A stretch of DNA of 64,000 nt, from the NCBI GenBank assembly GCA_000727475.1, contig KL647290.1:4661736-4725735 (forward strand), in the 5' to 3' direction. Source of the stretch: Sarcocystis neurona (lineage: Eukaryota; Apicomplexa; Conoidasida; Eucoccidiorida; Sarcocystidae). Below the pieces are notes generated by a model, which saw only the letters and a program-made list of their open reading frames with translations, was not told the DNA's origin and did no database searches. Numbering within the stretch: position 1 is the first letter of the stretch; every line of letters starts with the position of its first letter. Positions 21,767 through 36,700 of this stretch are shown here, piece after piece. The position numbers and the translations under genes are program-made.

Positions 21767-24700
21767 CTAGCTCACGCCAGTGCTCATTAGCCTGACAGTT
21801 GGTCTTGAGCTGACCCTCACCTTACTGAAGTCGCGCACGCAGACAAGAGCAGGCCCAACTCTCGTTGTCTGCGTCAGCCTAGCTGACATACAGGTAGTTC
21901 TGCGTGACATAGAAAAACTGCGCCTACTTTTGGACAAACTCCTTTCTCCTCGTCGTAGAAAGACGGCACGACTGCGGCTGCCCGCGCGACACATGAAAAA
22001 TAAAATTCGTAAGCGAACTGTGCCACCACGAGAGGACCGACGTCTTTTAAGGGGTTTGAGCAACACAATTGCATCGAAGCACTGAGGCAGTGCCGCTGCG
22101 GCGGTATGAAGCATTTGATTTGTCACTACGCGTAGTTGAGTTCGTTGCTCTGGAGAAAGGAGGCTCATCTGGGTAGAATGGCGCTGCGTCAACGGAGACG
22201 TCTGCGAGTCGAAGAGGCTAGAAACGCATCGAATTGGCGGGGGACACGCTGTGCGACATTTTGCGCACACATATCCGAGATGCTCTCTTCCTGTAACGAA
22301 GGTGTTTGAGACGCCACCAGACGGTAGGGAGCACTCGTCGCCGTGGTAGTCTCTTTCGTCTTCGTTACGTTGTAGAGAATGAACAGCCGACTCTATTTCC
22401 GTCCATGCTCGATATTCTGAGGGACCACCTGGCCCCCCAATTCTAGGGAACGTAGCGTGTGAACTGCAGAGAGTCCCCATCACTGCTTCACTGGGGCAAT
22501 CACGGTTGCCTTTTGCTTCACAGAGGAAAAGGCTGCTGCTCGAAACAGCGTGCTCCGTCGCTGGTGTTTCCTGTGACGGGGAGAGACGCAGAAGGTAATT
22601 TTCCATTGCAGGTGCCACTCTGTGCCTGGTAGCATCTACGACAACTCCTGAATGAGAGCCTGTGGCAACCGTATTCCGATCCAGTTCTATTTGACGCGCG
22701 GCACACCAAACGCACAAGAGGGTCGACAACGTAGTGGGAATCACTTCAGTGGTGGATTCTCTTCTCCCGTCAACCCGTTCGACGTCCACCTGCAGTTCTT
22801 CGTCAATGGATACGACACGCCTTCTGCTTCGTGACGGAGGTTCGCGAAAGCTGGTGTGTGTACAAGGAAGTGGATCCATGGACATATTCCATTCATGACC
22901 CCCAGTTCCACTGTGTTCAACATCCGCCGGAAGGACTGCTCCGTGCACGGTTAGATTGTGGCCCGGCGAACTACCATTTGCAGTGGTAGTTTTTCGGTTC
23001 CGCAACTGAGGGTGATCGGAATGGAGGTACTCGCGGAAACCGACAGTCTTTACTGCATAGTCGAATAACGCATCAGTGAAACTTCCAGCACAATCTTCTG
23101 TCGAGACGGTGCTTTCGTTGTTAAAAACTTTAGGTGCAACTTCTGTCAGTTTCTGCAATTCAGCCGTGTACTTCTCGAGCATGTCAAACCACGTTTCCAC
23201 CTGGTGTGCATCTTTCGCATGCTGTAGTCGCGGTGGCTCTTCACCTTGTTCTCCCAGGCCAGGTGCCCTTCTAGCGCAGGCGGAGATTCTGCAGACTGTC
23301 TCGGTCGTTGTCAGAGCAATCGTACCCCCTACGATTTTGAGCCCAGCGTAACTGGGAGACCCACTAGAAGCAGACTCGTCATCTTCGGGCTCTGCAGTGT
23401 TCGAGGATGATGCAACAACGTTACAACGACAGCACGTAGTACCCTCCTGCTCTGCTTTAAGTGTGGCCGCTCCAGATCCTTTGCCCCGGAGATGTTTTTC
23501 TTCGATCAGTGAGGATCTTAACATGCTCTTGGCGACACATGCGTTGTCGCCGTGGACAAATAATTCTTGTAACAGGCCTTCATTGTAATGTTCTGAATAC
23601 GATGCAGTTGCTTTAAAAGGACCCTCACGCTCAGTGACCAAATTGACATACTGTGGATAGCATGGTAAACCTGCAACCAGGAGGTGTCTCAGCCCAGAAA
23701 AACGCCTCTCCCACTTTACATGATAGGCTGCGCAAACTCGCTTCCGTATGGGTCTTCTTTGGATCTCTCCCCCTGCCTCCACACCTCGAAGAGCACGCGC
23801 CTCTCTTGCTTGGGGGAAACGATTGAACCACGGTGCTCCTTCATTCCGCTGTTGAAATCTCCTTTGTGTGACTGTTTTTTGCGTTCCACTGCAGATCGCC
23901 TGCTCTGAGAGTCTCGGTTGATTCACGGGACGCTCGCAACAACTGCACGGGATAGTCTCCAGACCTGCAGGGTGTCCTGCGAGAACGTCACACACAACTA
24001 GAGCTATCTCTGAAAGCTGATACACCAAGGTTCGCCGGAGGTGCCATATTTCCTCTCGCGGTTGCCCTTCTCTCCTCGCCGGCTTCTTGTAGCTGTGCAC
24101 GTTGCGCACCACACTACTTCGGAGGTCCCAAAGGTCGGGCGGAGTGGGTAGGGCCTTCTGCAGTCTTCCTAAGTATGAAATTGACTTCACATGTGACACG
24201 ACGATCTCTGTAGGGCGCGAGAGCACAACTTGGTGAACCACAGAAGATAGCACTTCTGGTGCAGCCAACGCCTGAGACATCCTTTCGTCCTTGCCATCCT
24301 TACAGACCTTGATACACGCACATGAAAACGATGGAACTACAGCACTTTGACAGCCGCGCAAGCTGGCGGAGCTTGTGAAGGAGATCGTCACTTTCTGTCT
24401 CGGATGTGAAACCTGCGTTGGCTCTTTTGGTGCCTCCTGCTGCAGAAAGCGAGTGCAAGATGCCGCGTCAAGGCGCTGTAATACATATCGCGAAACGTAT
24501 CCCGTATAGCGTGTTTCAACCTGTAGGCCACCGAGTGTATCTTTTTGCTGTCCCTTCCCACGTAATAGACAGAGTCGTTGTTCAAAAAGAGGAAGTCTGC
24601 TGGAAGGATGCTGCGTGCGACTGAAACCACGGACGCCATCGCTACCAATGGTCGCCCCATCTTCTGGGAATTCAGGGTCGTTGTTTTTCTTCCGAGCTGG

Positions 24701-27700
24701 TGCCACTGAAAATTCCTCGCTATGGCCTAGTTTTATAGGTTCTACAGCACTAGGAAGATCAGTTTCTATAGAAGCAAAGGAGTAGCGTGTTCCTGGGTCC
24801 AACGCCGAGCCGCTCGAAAGCGGATCGGCCCGGGGCTGAGCAGAGGAGACGCCACGTGTTTGGACTGGTCTTTGACCAGGTCCCACAGTAGACAACACGC
24901 CCCTGATCTTTGGAGCTGCTTGGGTGACTAGAGCGGCAGCAGTTCCTTTCATGCATTCACGACATCTGCAGGAAGCTTGGAGAGTTTCTGTGTTCGGAGT
25001 TGTGTGGCGTCTGTCACGAGAAGGCAGCTTCTCTGTACACGCAGAACAAACGAGTTTTTCCGGCAGCTGCATCGCCTCCTCCACGTTTTGCATGACCATT
25101 CGACACTCCTCTGAAGAGACAAACGGGGGGCTGGCTACCCACTTTGATGCGAGCGAAGGCAAAGCATGTTGCCGCAAGGAGTGTACTTTTTTCCCATTTC
25201 TGGGAACCAAGCTTTTATGGTGTCTTGAACTAGGAAAGTTATTCTGCCAGTTTGAGGGATTCGCACTTTCTGACGTAAGTGGACTGCTACTTCGGCGTCC
25301 CTTAATATCTGTACGGTTAATGACAGCCACAGAGTCCGTGCGTCCGCCTCTAGTCGCTCTCCCGCCAGTCCCTGACTTGACTTCGCAAATGCTACCTGAG
25401 GGAGAACCCAGACCCTCGTTCCTGTGAACCCTGTCTTCAAAGCACTTCTGCATCCGGTGCGTGTAACTGAAGGCGGTGAGCAACATGAACAGGACCTGCA
25501 TAGCGTGAACGTGAACTGCTGCTGACAGTACACTGCTGGCTTGCTGTGTATTGTGCAGGCAATGACTGGACAGCGGAAGTGCGGCGAACAGAAGTTCACT
25601 CGTCCGCTCTTGCGTGTGACGGTTGATCTTCATTCCCTGTCCTACTACATTTCTACCTCCAGACGAAAAGGTCAGCAATTGTCTGCGAGCTCGTCGTCGG
25701 AGGTGACTTTGGTCAAGGGGAGCTCGTGAAGAAGTCCCGGGAGCTGTGGTGTCCACAGATTGCAGCCATCGTGTACCCGTCGGCACAGTGGCTCCCAAAA
25801 CTTCTCTGTATATCTGCAGTGCCGGTGACATCGTGGTGTCGCATATTGCCTGGTCGTCCGGCAATGATTCCGAGCTGCTCCTGCATTTGTTCATTCGCGG
25901 AAATGAGGGGAACATCTCCTGATGAGGCAGTTCCTGTGACATACTACACTGCAGGTGTTGATTTTCTAGCTGCTCTTCTTGCCCAACCCGCAGACGACGA
26001 GCGTTCTGCTGCTGGCGCACACCACAACGCTGCTGCAGTGAACCTGTGTTTCTTTTCATGAAGTTTGTCTTCACTTCAGTCTTCTGCTTCGAGTCCGTCC
26101 AGTACAAATCTTTCGCGCACGGATAATTTAGTGGAGGACTTCCGGCGTTGATGTGGCATACTTGCGAGGTTGTTTCGAACCCTCTGTGCACACCCTTGTC
26201 CTGAAAGAATAAACTAAGGGTGGACTTGCGAGGTCCTCGAGGTGTATCGCAAAGGGAGGACGATGATGAGGAGAGATAAAACACGGACGACGAAGACGGG
26301 TGCCAGGTATGCTTCGTACAAGTATTTGTCACAGCGTGCCATTTTGATGAGTCACTCGGACTCACTGAATTTGTTTCGAACAAAGGAATCGAAACCTGTT
26401 CGGCGCTACCGACAATTATTTCGGTAGTGCCTGCCGTCAGCGGCGTGCATCTGACGCCTTCGGAAGAGGTAGACGAGTGGCAAGAATCAGACCCTTCTGC
26501 TCCCGTGGAGTATCCGTTGAATACAGCCGGCGCGTGCAATTGCTGGGAAGGTCTACTCCGTTGCTCGTACGTCTTTTGTGCATGAAGAACCGAAGGGCGC
26601 CCGAATGGTTTGGATACGTGTACATCATCAAGCGTTTTGAGCGGCAACTTGCTTGGTGTGCATGTTACTGCGCCTAGTCTGTCTGAGGACTGTGCTGTCA
26701 CCGCTACTGCTCTTCTGTATGAGGCAATGGCCGTTCGCAAGACTGCCGTTATGGATGCATCCACCACTTTGGACGGAATACGTTTGACTACCAGGAAAGC
26801 TGGGGACGATGTCTGTATTGTCGTGTCACATTCTGTCATCTCCCATTCGTCAGAAAAGAGACTCATATGACGTGTGCATTCTCCAGAGGAGTCCTCCACC
26901 CGGCCCCTACTCCCCGAGTGGATCTCGTTTCTCGAACAGGTTGCACAAGGTTTTTTCAGTGGTTGTGCTTCTATCGAACCGGCGCACACTCCACTTTGCC
27001 TCCTTAGCGACCTGGTGCAGATGCTCCAATTGAGCCAGTGCTGCTCTAGAAGCAGCAGCGTCTCACCGACGAACCTGTAGATGTTTTCCTGGGGCCACCG
27101 TAACAAGCGAGCAGAAACTGGGAAGGCCGCACATTGGTGGGTCATCTCTGAGTCACTTCTACTGTGCTGTATTTTTTCTTTCCACGGCCAAGAGCACACA
27201 CGTCTTTGTAGGGGGTGCGCGCCACCGGCAGTCTTCTCTTTGACGAGGTGGAGAACATATTGCGCGTTACTTGCTCCAGAACTGCACGCGTCGTTTGAAT
27301 CCCACGTCCTCGCAGAAAATACTTCTTCGTGCTCTCCGAAGTACTGCTTTTGTTGATTCTTGTCTTTGGTGTAGTACGGGTTGCCTTCGTCGGACAGAGA
27401 CAACGTATTTTCCTCTGCAATACCGTCATTTAAACTATCCTTCCCTCCAACGAAAGATTTCCTCAAGTTTTGCTTGCCAGTCAGCTCTGTGAATCTTTTG
27501 TCCAGTTCAGCTTTCCATGCCTTTCCGTTTCGAGCTACTGTTTTCTGTATAACCTGTTTGTGCCGGTGAAGCAGACCGAAACTATCTACCGGCACGCGAG
27601 ACTCATGCGTCCTCGTAGGCGAGTTCTCCGGAATTTCGTGCAAGCTGCTCTTGTGGTTTCTCTGCAAGTCTACTGTGTGTGATTCCTTGAGGGGCCCTGT

Positions 27701-30700
27701 GTACTGCTGAGGAAGAAGAGTCGTTGCACACAGGAATAAAAGGGCAGCAGCAGCACGGCACCGCTCCAGAAGAACCTCCGCTTCCTCAGAATTCACGTCA
27801 CTTGACTGCTGCTGATTGTCTTCGTTTGAAAAAGAGGCACCACAGGAGAGACGTGCTGTCTGTTTCAACAGGTGCTGCTTGTTGACTGCAGCGAGCAAGA
27901 GTTCGCAGCGCACCAGTGCTCGCCTTCCCTTACATGGCTTACTGCGATATGGCGGGGAGTAGCTAAATGCTTCTCTCACCTGCGGCCCTAGAGGTCTGGC
28001 GTCCTGCACGCTAGCTTCAACTTTACAGCTGGTCCCTCGGTATCCATTTTTCACTTCCTCTACAGCAGCTTTCACAATCCGCGGCACCTGCCTTCCTCTA
28101 GGAGCGCCTGTTTCTCCCGCTTGAGTCTTACTCATTAGCGTAGTGATATCTTGGCATTTTGCGACCCCTGCTGCACTGGCGTCAGTGGAGGAGCCCTTCA
28201 TTGACAATATTTCATTGCCAACTGTTACTGCGGACTGTCCGAATAACGCAGTTCCCCAACTCGCACGACATTGAGGGCGTAACACCGGCGATGTTGCTGG
28301 TGTGGTTGTGGCGCGTGAACTAATATCTGCTACTACAGTTGCCCCCAGTTTCCATTCTGAAGCCACTGCAGCTCCCGTGCTATGCGCCGCAGCAGGCGCA
28401 CAACCTACTCCTCTTCTTCCGCTTGCCTTTATCCTTTCACTTACTGCATCCGTTTCTGTTGTAGCCATCGGTGCTGTTGTCGTTGAGACATTCTGTGTAA
28501 CATGCACTTCCCTAGCGGGAGGAGCGGTCACTGATCTGCCATCTTTCTTCAAAAGCGACGGCCAACGCAGATTGGCTGAGCACTTGCCACGCTCTTGTCC
28601 GTTTTCACTCTTTCCTTCAGAGGCACGGCACGGCAAAAGCAAGGCTGCTTCTCTCGTGCGCTCCGCTTTCAGCTTTGCAAGCGGATGCTTAGAAAGGCAA
28701 CAAAGGGCCCTGCACACTACGATGGTTTGCTGATTTTCACTCGGGAGGAGCTTCACAGCTTGAAGGCAACTCTGCAGGAGGTGCCATCCCACACGGAATT
28801 TTCTTTGTCTTTTGTGTGTCCTCTTCGTCCTCGTTACCCCCTGCGCATCTCGCCGCCTCGTGGTGCGTGACGTGGTAGTCGGCAGCTCAGACCTTTCGCA
28901 TGTAGACTTCTTCTTTTGTCCGCTTCTAGCTGAACACTCCACTGGAGAGTGCGTGTATTTCGTGGAAGTGTTGAATGGCATCTGTATCTCGGCAGCGCAA
29001 GAACCGTTAGCACGCTCAAGGGATATGCTTTTTTCCTGCTGCTCCTGTTCGTGCTCCAAGCTTGTGCTTTCCATTCGAGGACAACCGTTAAAGTTCTTTA
29101 CTCTCGCTCTTATAGGCGAGTGACATGTACAGCGCTTCCCAGCACCCTGAATGAGTCGTGCCACCTGTCTCGTCCAGGATTTCGCGTAGCGTTTGGCAAC
29201 ACAAATGACAAACGTACCACTTAGTCCCCGTTGAAATGGTGTGCTTCGCTTCCCCCGCATTTCAACGCGGTTGTTTAGTCCCTGGGTGAAGCTCTGAAAA
29301 CCTTGTGCACTTTTGCTGGAGAGAGCCTCTCTTTGCTCATTGCCATGCTTCCCCTGTGTATTGGTACCGATACAACGGCAACGTTGCCACACGAGACTCT
29401 CTACCGGGCGCCGTATCATGCGTCCTTGCATGCCGGCATCCCCGGTGCACTTTCGAAGAGAGTTAATCTTTAAAGTAGGACTTCTAAATCCCCCTCTCCA
29501 CCCTCCGGCGTGAGCTGACTTAGATGAAGATAATCTCATGGAAGTACAACCTGCAGTGCGCGTGGACGTCTTTGGTGTCATTTTTCTCTTTCTGCTGTTC
29601 TTTGTCACCATCCCCACCATAAAATGGTATCGTTTTTGATAAAGGCCGTAACTCGAGCAGGTTGTACATTCAGAAGCAGCGTAAACGGCTGCACGGACCA
29701 GAAGTCCGCTAAGAATCCTTTTTAACGGGCTGTCACGTGAAGGGGTCGTGTCCTCAATGGCTTCAGTACAGGATCGAAATTTGGTGCTCGATAATGGCTG
29801 CTGGCATTTCCTCACGGGAAAAATGTTGCTCTTTTCTCGACCTACGGTTGGTGCTGCTTCTGCGGTTGGTGTTGCGGTTTTGCCTTCTGAAGGGGCCATA
29901 GGTACTGGGACTGCAGACACTACAGTTGTATCTCGTGCCTTTACGCTCGAGGACTGTGTTTCCCCGTTGATCTCTGCGCTCACAGTTGCTCGCTGTGTCT
30001 CTACTCTTGGGTCTAAGATGGAAGCTTTTACAGCTGCTAACGTCGGCTCTTCAGGGAGAGAACGGTCTTTATGAAGGACAGCCTGTTTTTCTTTTTGCAT
30101 TTCAATCTTCCCCGTGTTTTGACCTGCTCTCCTAGAATTGGATTCAATTAGTCTATCTGTTCTGATGCAAGTGGCCTCACTCACTCTGTCAAATTGAGCT
30201 GCAGTCTTTAAACTTCCGATCGCTTCGTGCCCCGCGTGCTGCACTTGACTGCCGTTGTGCTTCCTTTGGAGAGCAACCTCCACAGCCCTCAGCAGCAATA
30301 TACGGAACAAGGCACACGCAGTCCTGATGTGCAACATGCTTTTCGCTAGTCTAGTTTTACTCCGCAGCGTATTCGCTGTGCACCGAGACTGTCTCTTTTG
30401 TCTCCACTCGAGTGCTTTGGAAGGAAAGTACCTCTGAATGATTTCATCGTCTCCGTCGTACGAAGTTCTCGAATAACGAGGCGAGACAAAGAGCGACGGC
30501 AGCAACGCAGCCAGGCGTCGCAGAAGCAACACGGCCGAATCCTGCAGTGACAAGTCGGCTTCCTCGTAAGAATTCCTACTGCGCACTAGGGATATGCACT
30601 GCAGCAACGGGTGCTCCGGAGAGGTCCGACAATAGCACAGACCCTTTCCTACGTGCGTCAACAGCTGCTTCCACTGGGCTTGCGCTACCCTGTCCTGTTC

Positions 30701-33700
30701 GGTCTGCGTCCCTCCAGTACATTGCTGGTACTGCCACGCGGGAGATTCGCCAACGCCAACCGCAACTCCACTTGGAGTATCAGCCGTGGAAGGCTGGGCC
30801 ACTAGTACAGCAGAAAGAGAATCAGCGTAGAGTGAGGCGGAAGCGACTGGCGCAACAGCAGCACGATTTGTCGCAGGAGCTGGAGAAGAAGCAGTACGAC
30901 ACGATGACTCGTGAGCCATTGTGGAGTTTCTCCGTCCACGAAAAGCAGACGTATCAAAGGGAGAAATGGAACACGAAGCTGTGCCCCCCTCAGATACAGA
31001 GACACGGGCAGCACGTGTGTCAGCGAACCGCCCTCGCTTCACGTACAGGAACAGCAAACGAAGTAATCGTGAGGGAAATTGGGGATGAAACAAATGCACA
31101 GGCACGCAAAAGAGCACTACAGGCAGCAGAGCGGGCAATAGATCAGGGAGCCGACGAACACAGTCAAGAAGAAGTCGTTGACTTACACGACGTGCAGCAG
31201 CTCCGTAAAGTATTCTGGTTTCTGGTGCATGTCCACAGCAGTTGTTTACGCACAACAACGCTGCTTCAGGGGCTTCCTTCCCCTCACACAGTTGAAGCCC
31301 ACACTCTTGACTGCTTTCAGTGTCGGTGTTGCTTGTTCCGCTGCCCCGCTGCATACACCTCGCGGTTACTTCTATCCAGCACTTGTGGGTAGCGTCCCTC
31401 ACGGAGGGTGTCTCTTCAGGGCGTGACAAACTCTGAGTTGGGGCCGGCACAGAGACATTTGCAGAATCTAAAGGGGTGAGAGTCCGACAACGGTAGCCCG
31501 CGTCTCGCTCCCTTATGCGTGTCTTACAGAGATCGCCATCTAATGTTGGTTGCGGCCCGGAGGACTTGCACACCTGTGTGGGGGTTTTGAGAGCGCGTCC
31601 GCCACCCAGCAGAGGGGATGTAAGGCAGCTGGCGAGGGTGCAGATCGCTAGTTGATATATTGCTTCTGCAGCTCTGCCCGACTGAGTACTTGCTTCGAAA
31701 AGAAGAGGTACGGCAGCCACACGAAAAGCGACAGAGGCAGTTGTGATAGGAAGCGTCGACGGGTGAGCCCTTGTTGATGACGAAGAAGTCCAAAAGGGGA
31801 TCGGAGGCACACCAAACAAGACAGAATCTAGAAGTGGTGCAGGACGAAGCGGCCTACTAGAGCGTGGGAGCAGCGTAACGGGCAGTGCGTTCTGCTGTGT
31901 GCTCCCCCGCTTCACCCGAGTTCCTCCTCTCTGTAAGGTGTGCAAGAGAAGATCCGCCGCTACTCTTCCTACGAGAGTACACTTATCTTCATTACGGATT
32001 GAGTGCTGTCGCTGCTGCGTTTCGACGGCACAAATCCACGCTCTGGTATTGAACTTTTGGAGCAGTAAAGGAACCTGCAACAGCACTAGTCCACTACTTT
32101 TCAGCTCCGAATCTCTGGCTCCAGGGATATCAAGAGATTTTGTCTGCATCGTTAGAGAAGGTATTTCATGTCGTCCAACTGATCGCTCAGAAAGGCTATC
32201 CGGAAAAGCGGCATGTTCGGATGTTGAAGACGCAGGCAAAACAGTACTGAGAGTCATTCTTGTCCAATGAGAGGGGCAGATAAAGGAAGCAGAGTCAAAC
32301 AAACGAGGACTACACTCTGGAGCCCAAGAAGCACGGGCAGGAGCGAGCAGGCTCACGGAAGCACCGCCCTTGAAAAGGCAAAGAGGCTGAGTAGCGAGGG
32401 TAACAGGCGGAATGTTAGCAGCAGGAGACGCCGCAGCAAGCGCCATGCCTGCCCTTGCGGCGGAGGCGCTAAGGAAGTCTTCACGTGACGCTAAAGAAAC
32501 GCAGGAGAGACTAAATGAGGTAGGGCACATGGCAGCTGCTTTTGCTTTGAGACATGTCGTCCAAGGTGACACAGAAAAATCAACCACAGTGTGAAGACAG
32601 AGCAACCCTCGTTTGCTTCCATGCAAGTTGAGCTCGTTAGCGCTGAACTCCACGTGCGAAGACGTGTAGCATGCGGACAAGCTGGAGAGGTGGGAGGATG
32701 CAAGGGGTGGAGCATGTAAATTACCATCAGTTGTAGCAGGTTGGGTGTTACCTCTTGAACTGTGTTGTTGCAGAGCGGCAAGCTGGGAGAAGGGGCTACC
32801 AGCCAGCGATTGCGACTGCAACACGTCTCCAAGCCGTGCACAAAAGGACAGTTCATAGTCGCCGTCACACAGGGAAAAATTAGAATTAATGTTGCGTACT
32901 ACAGGCGAAGCAGCAGCACCTATCGAGGAACGCGTATCAGGATTTGTCTCTGCATGACGTGTACAAGGAAACGGCGAGAGCCATACAGCAGGGAATATCG
33001 CTGGAAGTTCCGTCGTCGAAAGAATTGATGGTGCTGGCCTACAAAGAGAGAAAAAGTGGCGCTTTGCTGCACCGTAGAACATATGAGCGTCGAGAGACCC
33101 TGCAGGGGAGATAGCAAGAGTGCGTGCAGGAAACGATCCCGGAGAAGCAGAGACAGAAGCAGGCGTCCTTGTGGGAGTATAACCTGTTAAAATGCCGCAG
33201 AGCGCCCCCCTCAGAATGTGAGGGAAGAGATGCACATGCTTGTGTGGGCGAAGCAGTTGTAGCACAGGCTTCACAAACGCAAGTGGCACGCACGGGTCGA
33301 GCAGTTTGTCAACAATAAAATCGATGGTACTAGGTGAGTGAAGTGCTGTGGGTGTCGCTGCTGCTGACGCGGCAGCGAGGCCGCTAACTGGAAAGGCAAA
33401 TCTACTCACACGATAGCTCTGGACAGGAACTCCCGTCTCGCATTCAGCGACTCCAGAAAATGGAGTATTCTGCACAGCAGAGGACGCTGCAGCAGCCCTC
33501 TTCCAGCTTCTGTTACTGCATTCATTCTGCGGAGGACTACGCCTGTCTGTACGACATAAAACCCGGAGTTCCAGCGATGAATGTTGTTCGGCACCCGGTG
33601 TCGCTGCCAACTGCGTTGCTGCGATCTCCGGCAAGACGGTGTTCAGCGTGCGCCTTTCTCCATCTGTCCGGCCAGCCCGTCTTTCGTGCTCGGCTGCTTC

Positions 33701-36700
33701 ACTGAGCAATTTTCTGTGCGCGCTTGGGCTTTGAGGAGACCGACCCAGCTCACCCGCATCCGGCACCAGGCGACAGCGTTGGTGGAAAGAAAAAAGCCTA
33801 CCGGCTGAGCTGGGCAGGTGACGACTGCAAGCGCGGGTTTCCCCCGAACTGGTGAGACACCCGTCGAGTCGCCTCAATTCGTCAACGTCTGCGCAGCGTG
33901 ACGTGGAGGTTGTTCGCCCGCCACCTCTCGCGTTTTGACTGCTGGCGCAGGCCCCTTTCGCGCACCTGTGCCCAGCGCTCCACCCCTCCTCGCTACCACA
34001 GGCTGTCGTTCCAGAGAGTGGCTCTCTAGGGTCCCTGTCCGCGCGGTACACCGAGAGGTTCGCCATTGAACACATACGCTGCACAACCTCGGTTTCGTAG
34101 GAGGTGCGCCAAGTTGCCACTACTCCTGCTCCATGCGCGCAAGACGACGTGCTAGAGGAAGAAGCCGCACAGCAAAGAGAATTAAGTATCATTCCGCAGA
34201 GACGTAGTATGAATCTTCCAGACGCACGCGCTATTTCGCTACCTGAACAGCAGTAAATTCGGCGATTCCGAAACACACACATCCCCGCAAGGGGAGCAGC
34301 CTTCAGGTTTGCCTTTCTCCTGTTGTAGGCGATTTTACTGCGAAGTTTCCTGGTGCCAAAACGTGTGAAAGGCACTCCACCTGGCTCGCAGATATGGTGC
34401 TGTTGCTGCTTCCACTGCACGGCTTCTACCGCTTTGTTAGACCTACGCAGAGCACCTTTTCCTCGAGGGCCGCGCTTGCTGCAGATGGCCTGAGGCAACA
34501 CCTGAGCCAACAAGGGGAAACGTAAGAGGAGGCCCAGCAGCCTTTTGGACGTTGCTGCGTGTGCATTCTGCTGTATCAATCTCAAGGTTTCAGCTCTGCG
34601 TATGCAGGTGTTAAAGGAGTAAGAGGTAATCCTTTTACAGTGCTGCGAAACCAGGTCGTGAAGGGCTCGAAGGTCGGTTCGTAAGGTGCTACAACAAGCT
34701 GCCCGCTGCTGGGACAACAACACTCGGTCAGCGCAGCAGAACTTCTGTCCACGGTGCCCCTGGTGTAGCCTTTGACTAGCACGTTCTTCAGTGCCAAGGA
34801 ACGGCTGGAGTGTCGCTCCTGCATCTGCTGATGCAGTCGGTAGTATGGCTTCTGTTGAGGACGTTGCGACCCGAGTCGGTGGTTTCGCACTGAGGACGGC
34901 CCGCAGTGCAGCGTCGAGCGCTTGCGCATCTCTTGTGCAGCCACCAATGCGGGTGCCCACATTCATGCGGTCAGCGAACCCCTTCGCCGAAATTTCGGCT
35001 GGCGCAGCCCGTTGTTGTGTTCCACTTTTTGAAAGCTTCCGATTTGCCGCGCCGGCCCTTTTCTCCAGGTTCTCTGCTTGTAGTTCGGATGGATGGCAGC
35101 TACCTCTTTGTTGCGCTTTCACATCTGAAGTGTGCGTAGTATTCGACGAGTACGGCACAGCTGACGAAGAAATGCCGTGCGCTATTGAAGCTGCTGCACA
35201 GCCGTTTACGTCCGCTGAGTGAAGGTGGACGGGAACAGCAGGAGATATATCCTGAACAGCTGTCGGTAGTGTACCACAAGAACCACCGGCAGGTGACAAC
35301 GACACATAAGCCATTGGCTCTTCTGCAGATCTGAGCTCTTCAGAAGGCAGCGTAAACGTACACTCCGGGTCAGCTGACACCATCGTTGTAGGGGCTACAA
35401 GCCTCCGCAAGGGGTCGCGCTGTGTGCACCACCGGCAAGGTGCCCAAATTTCTTTAGTGAGTCGTGCCACCTCGAGGCAAGTCTGATGTACGCGGTGAAG
35501 TAGCAACTCCCCGCGGGCGCAAATGAAGTGTTCACTTGTTTTCAAATCCTCTCTCGCCTCTCCTGGTTCATCAGCTTCATTTTGTTTATTCCTATCTACG
35601 CGACCAGCCCTGTTCAAGGCCACACCAGGCGTCCGTGCTGCTCGTCCTCTGCAGGATCTTTTCTTTCTTTGCGTTCCCTTCGCTCTGGCGTTGTGCTGCT
35701 TACTCGGACATCCCGACTCTGCCAGGTGGGACTGGTCAACGGTATTTTTGTCGAAACACATCTCTTCCAACCGCTTGTCGTTATCCACCTCAGACGTCGT
35801 CTGTGATTCCTCGCTACTAAAAGATGGAAGCGTGACTTCTGGTAAACTAAAAAATAGCGGTGGTGATTTTCTTCTTGAAAGTGCTGAAGAGGTGGGGGAG
35901 GTTCCTCTGGTCCTACTGCTGTTCCCTATCGTATAACAGCCTTGACTGCTGCATTTGCGTGTAACACTGGTGTTTCTGTGCAAAAATACGTTGTCTCCTG
36001 GAGCCCTCCCCTCTCCGTTGACGTGTACACTGGCGGGTTTCCTTTCAAAACTCCGATTCTTGTAGTCCTGCGGTGCTAGGCGCACGCCTGTAACGCTCTC
36101 ACTTGTTCTTCCTGTCCCAACAGGCGGTGGATTTTTCACCTTCTTCTTTTGCCATAGGGCGATGCTTTCCGACTCAGTGGCTGGTGACAACTTGTCAACG
36201 ACAAGGTAATTCGGTTCTCTGTCAAGCACACGAGGACTAGAAAAACGTGACAGCAAAAACGGTGTCGCTGCGGGCGACGACAACGCAACACACGTTGCCG
36301 CCGATGCTTCGTGCTGCGCCTCACGAGTTAGACGACGTTGCATCCGCTGCTGTTCGAATTCGTCTCGAGAACCATGTGTCCACAGCAACGGGAGAGACGC
36401 CTCTGTGTTGCACGCCTTTTCTAAAGAAGAGATAGAGTGTTTAGGTACCGGGACGCACGAGTTTCCAGTTTTCAGAGGAAAGGCGTCTTTGTCAGTGTCC
36501 TTGCCCCCCGCTCTCGTGACGCTTCTAATTGATGCACGTCCAGCAATGCTGTCGCTTCTAGTAAAGGTGTTTCTGGCTCTAGTGATGGCGCCGGAGGAAC
36601 TGAACCCGATGCTGCACAATCTGCGACGTCCCCCTTTCTTGCCCAGTAGCGAAAGAAGAGGCTGCCACGGAAGGTAAGGTGCTCCACGGGAGCGAACAGA

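Noticed and set aside
30547..31392. Plus-strand open frame of 281 codons
   Set aside because: It lies entirely inside the 18.8-kb minus-strand exon, has Arg/Gln-rich shadow composition and no domain; the minus frame continues for thousands of codons on both sides.
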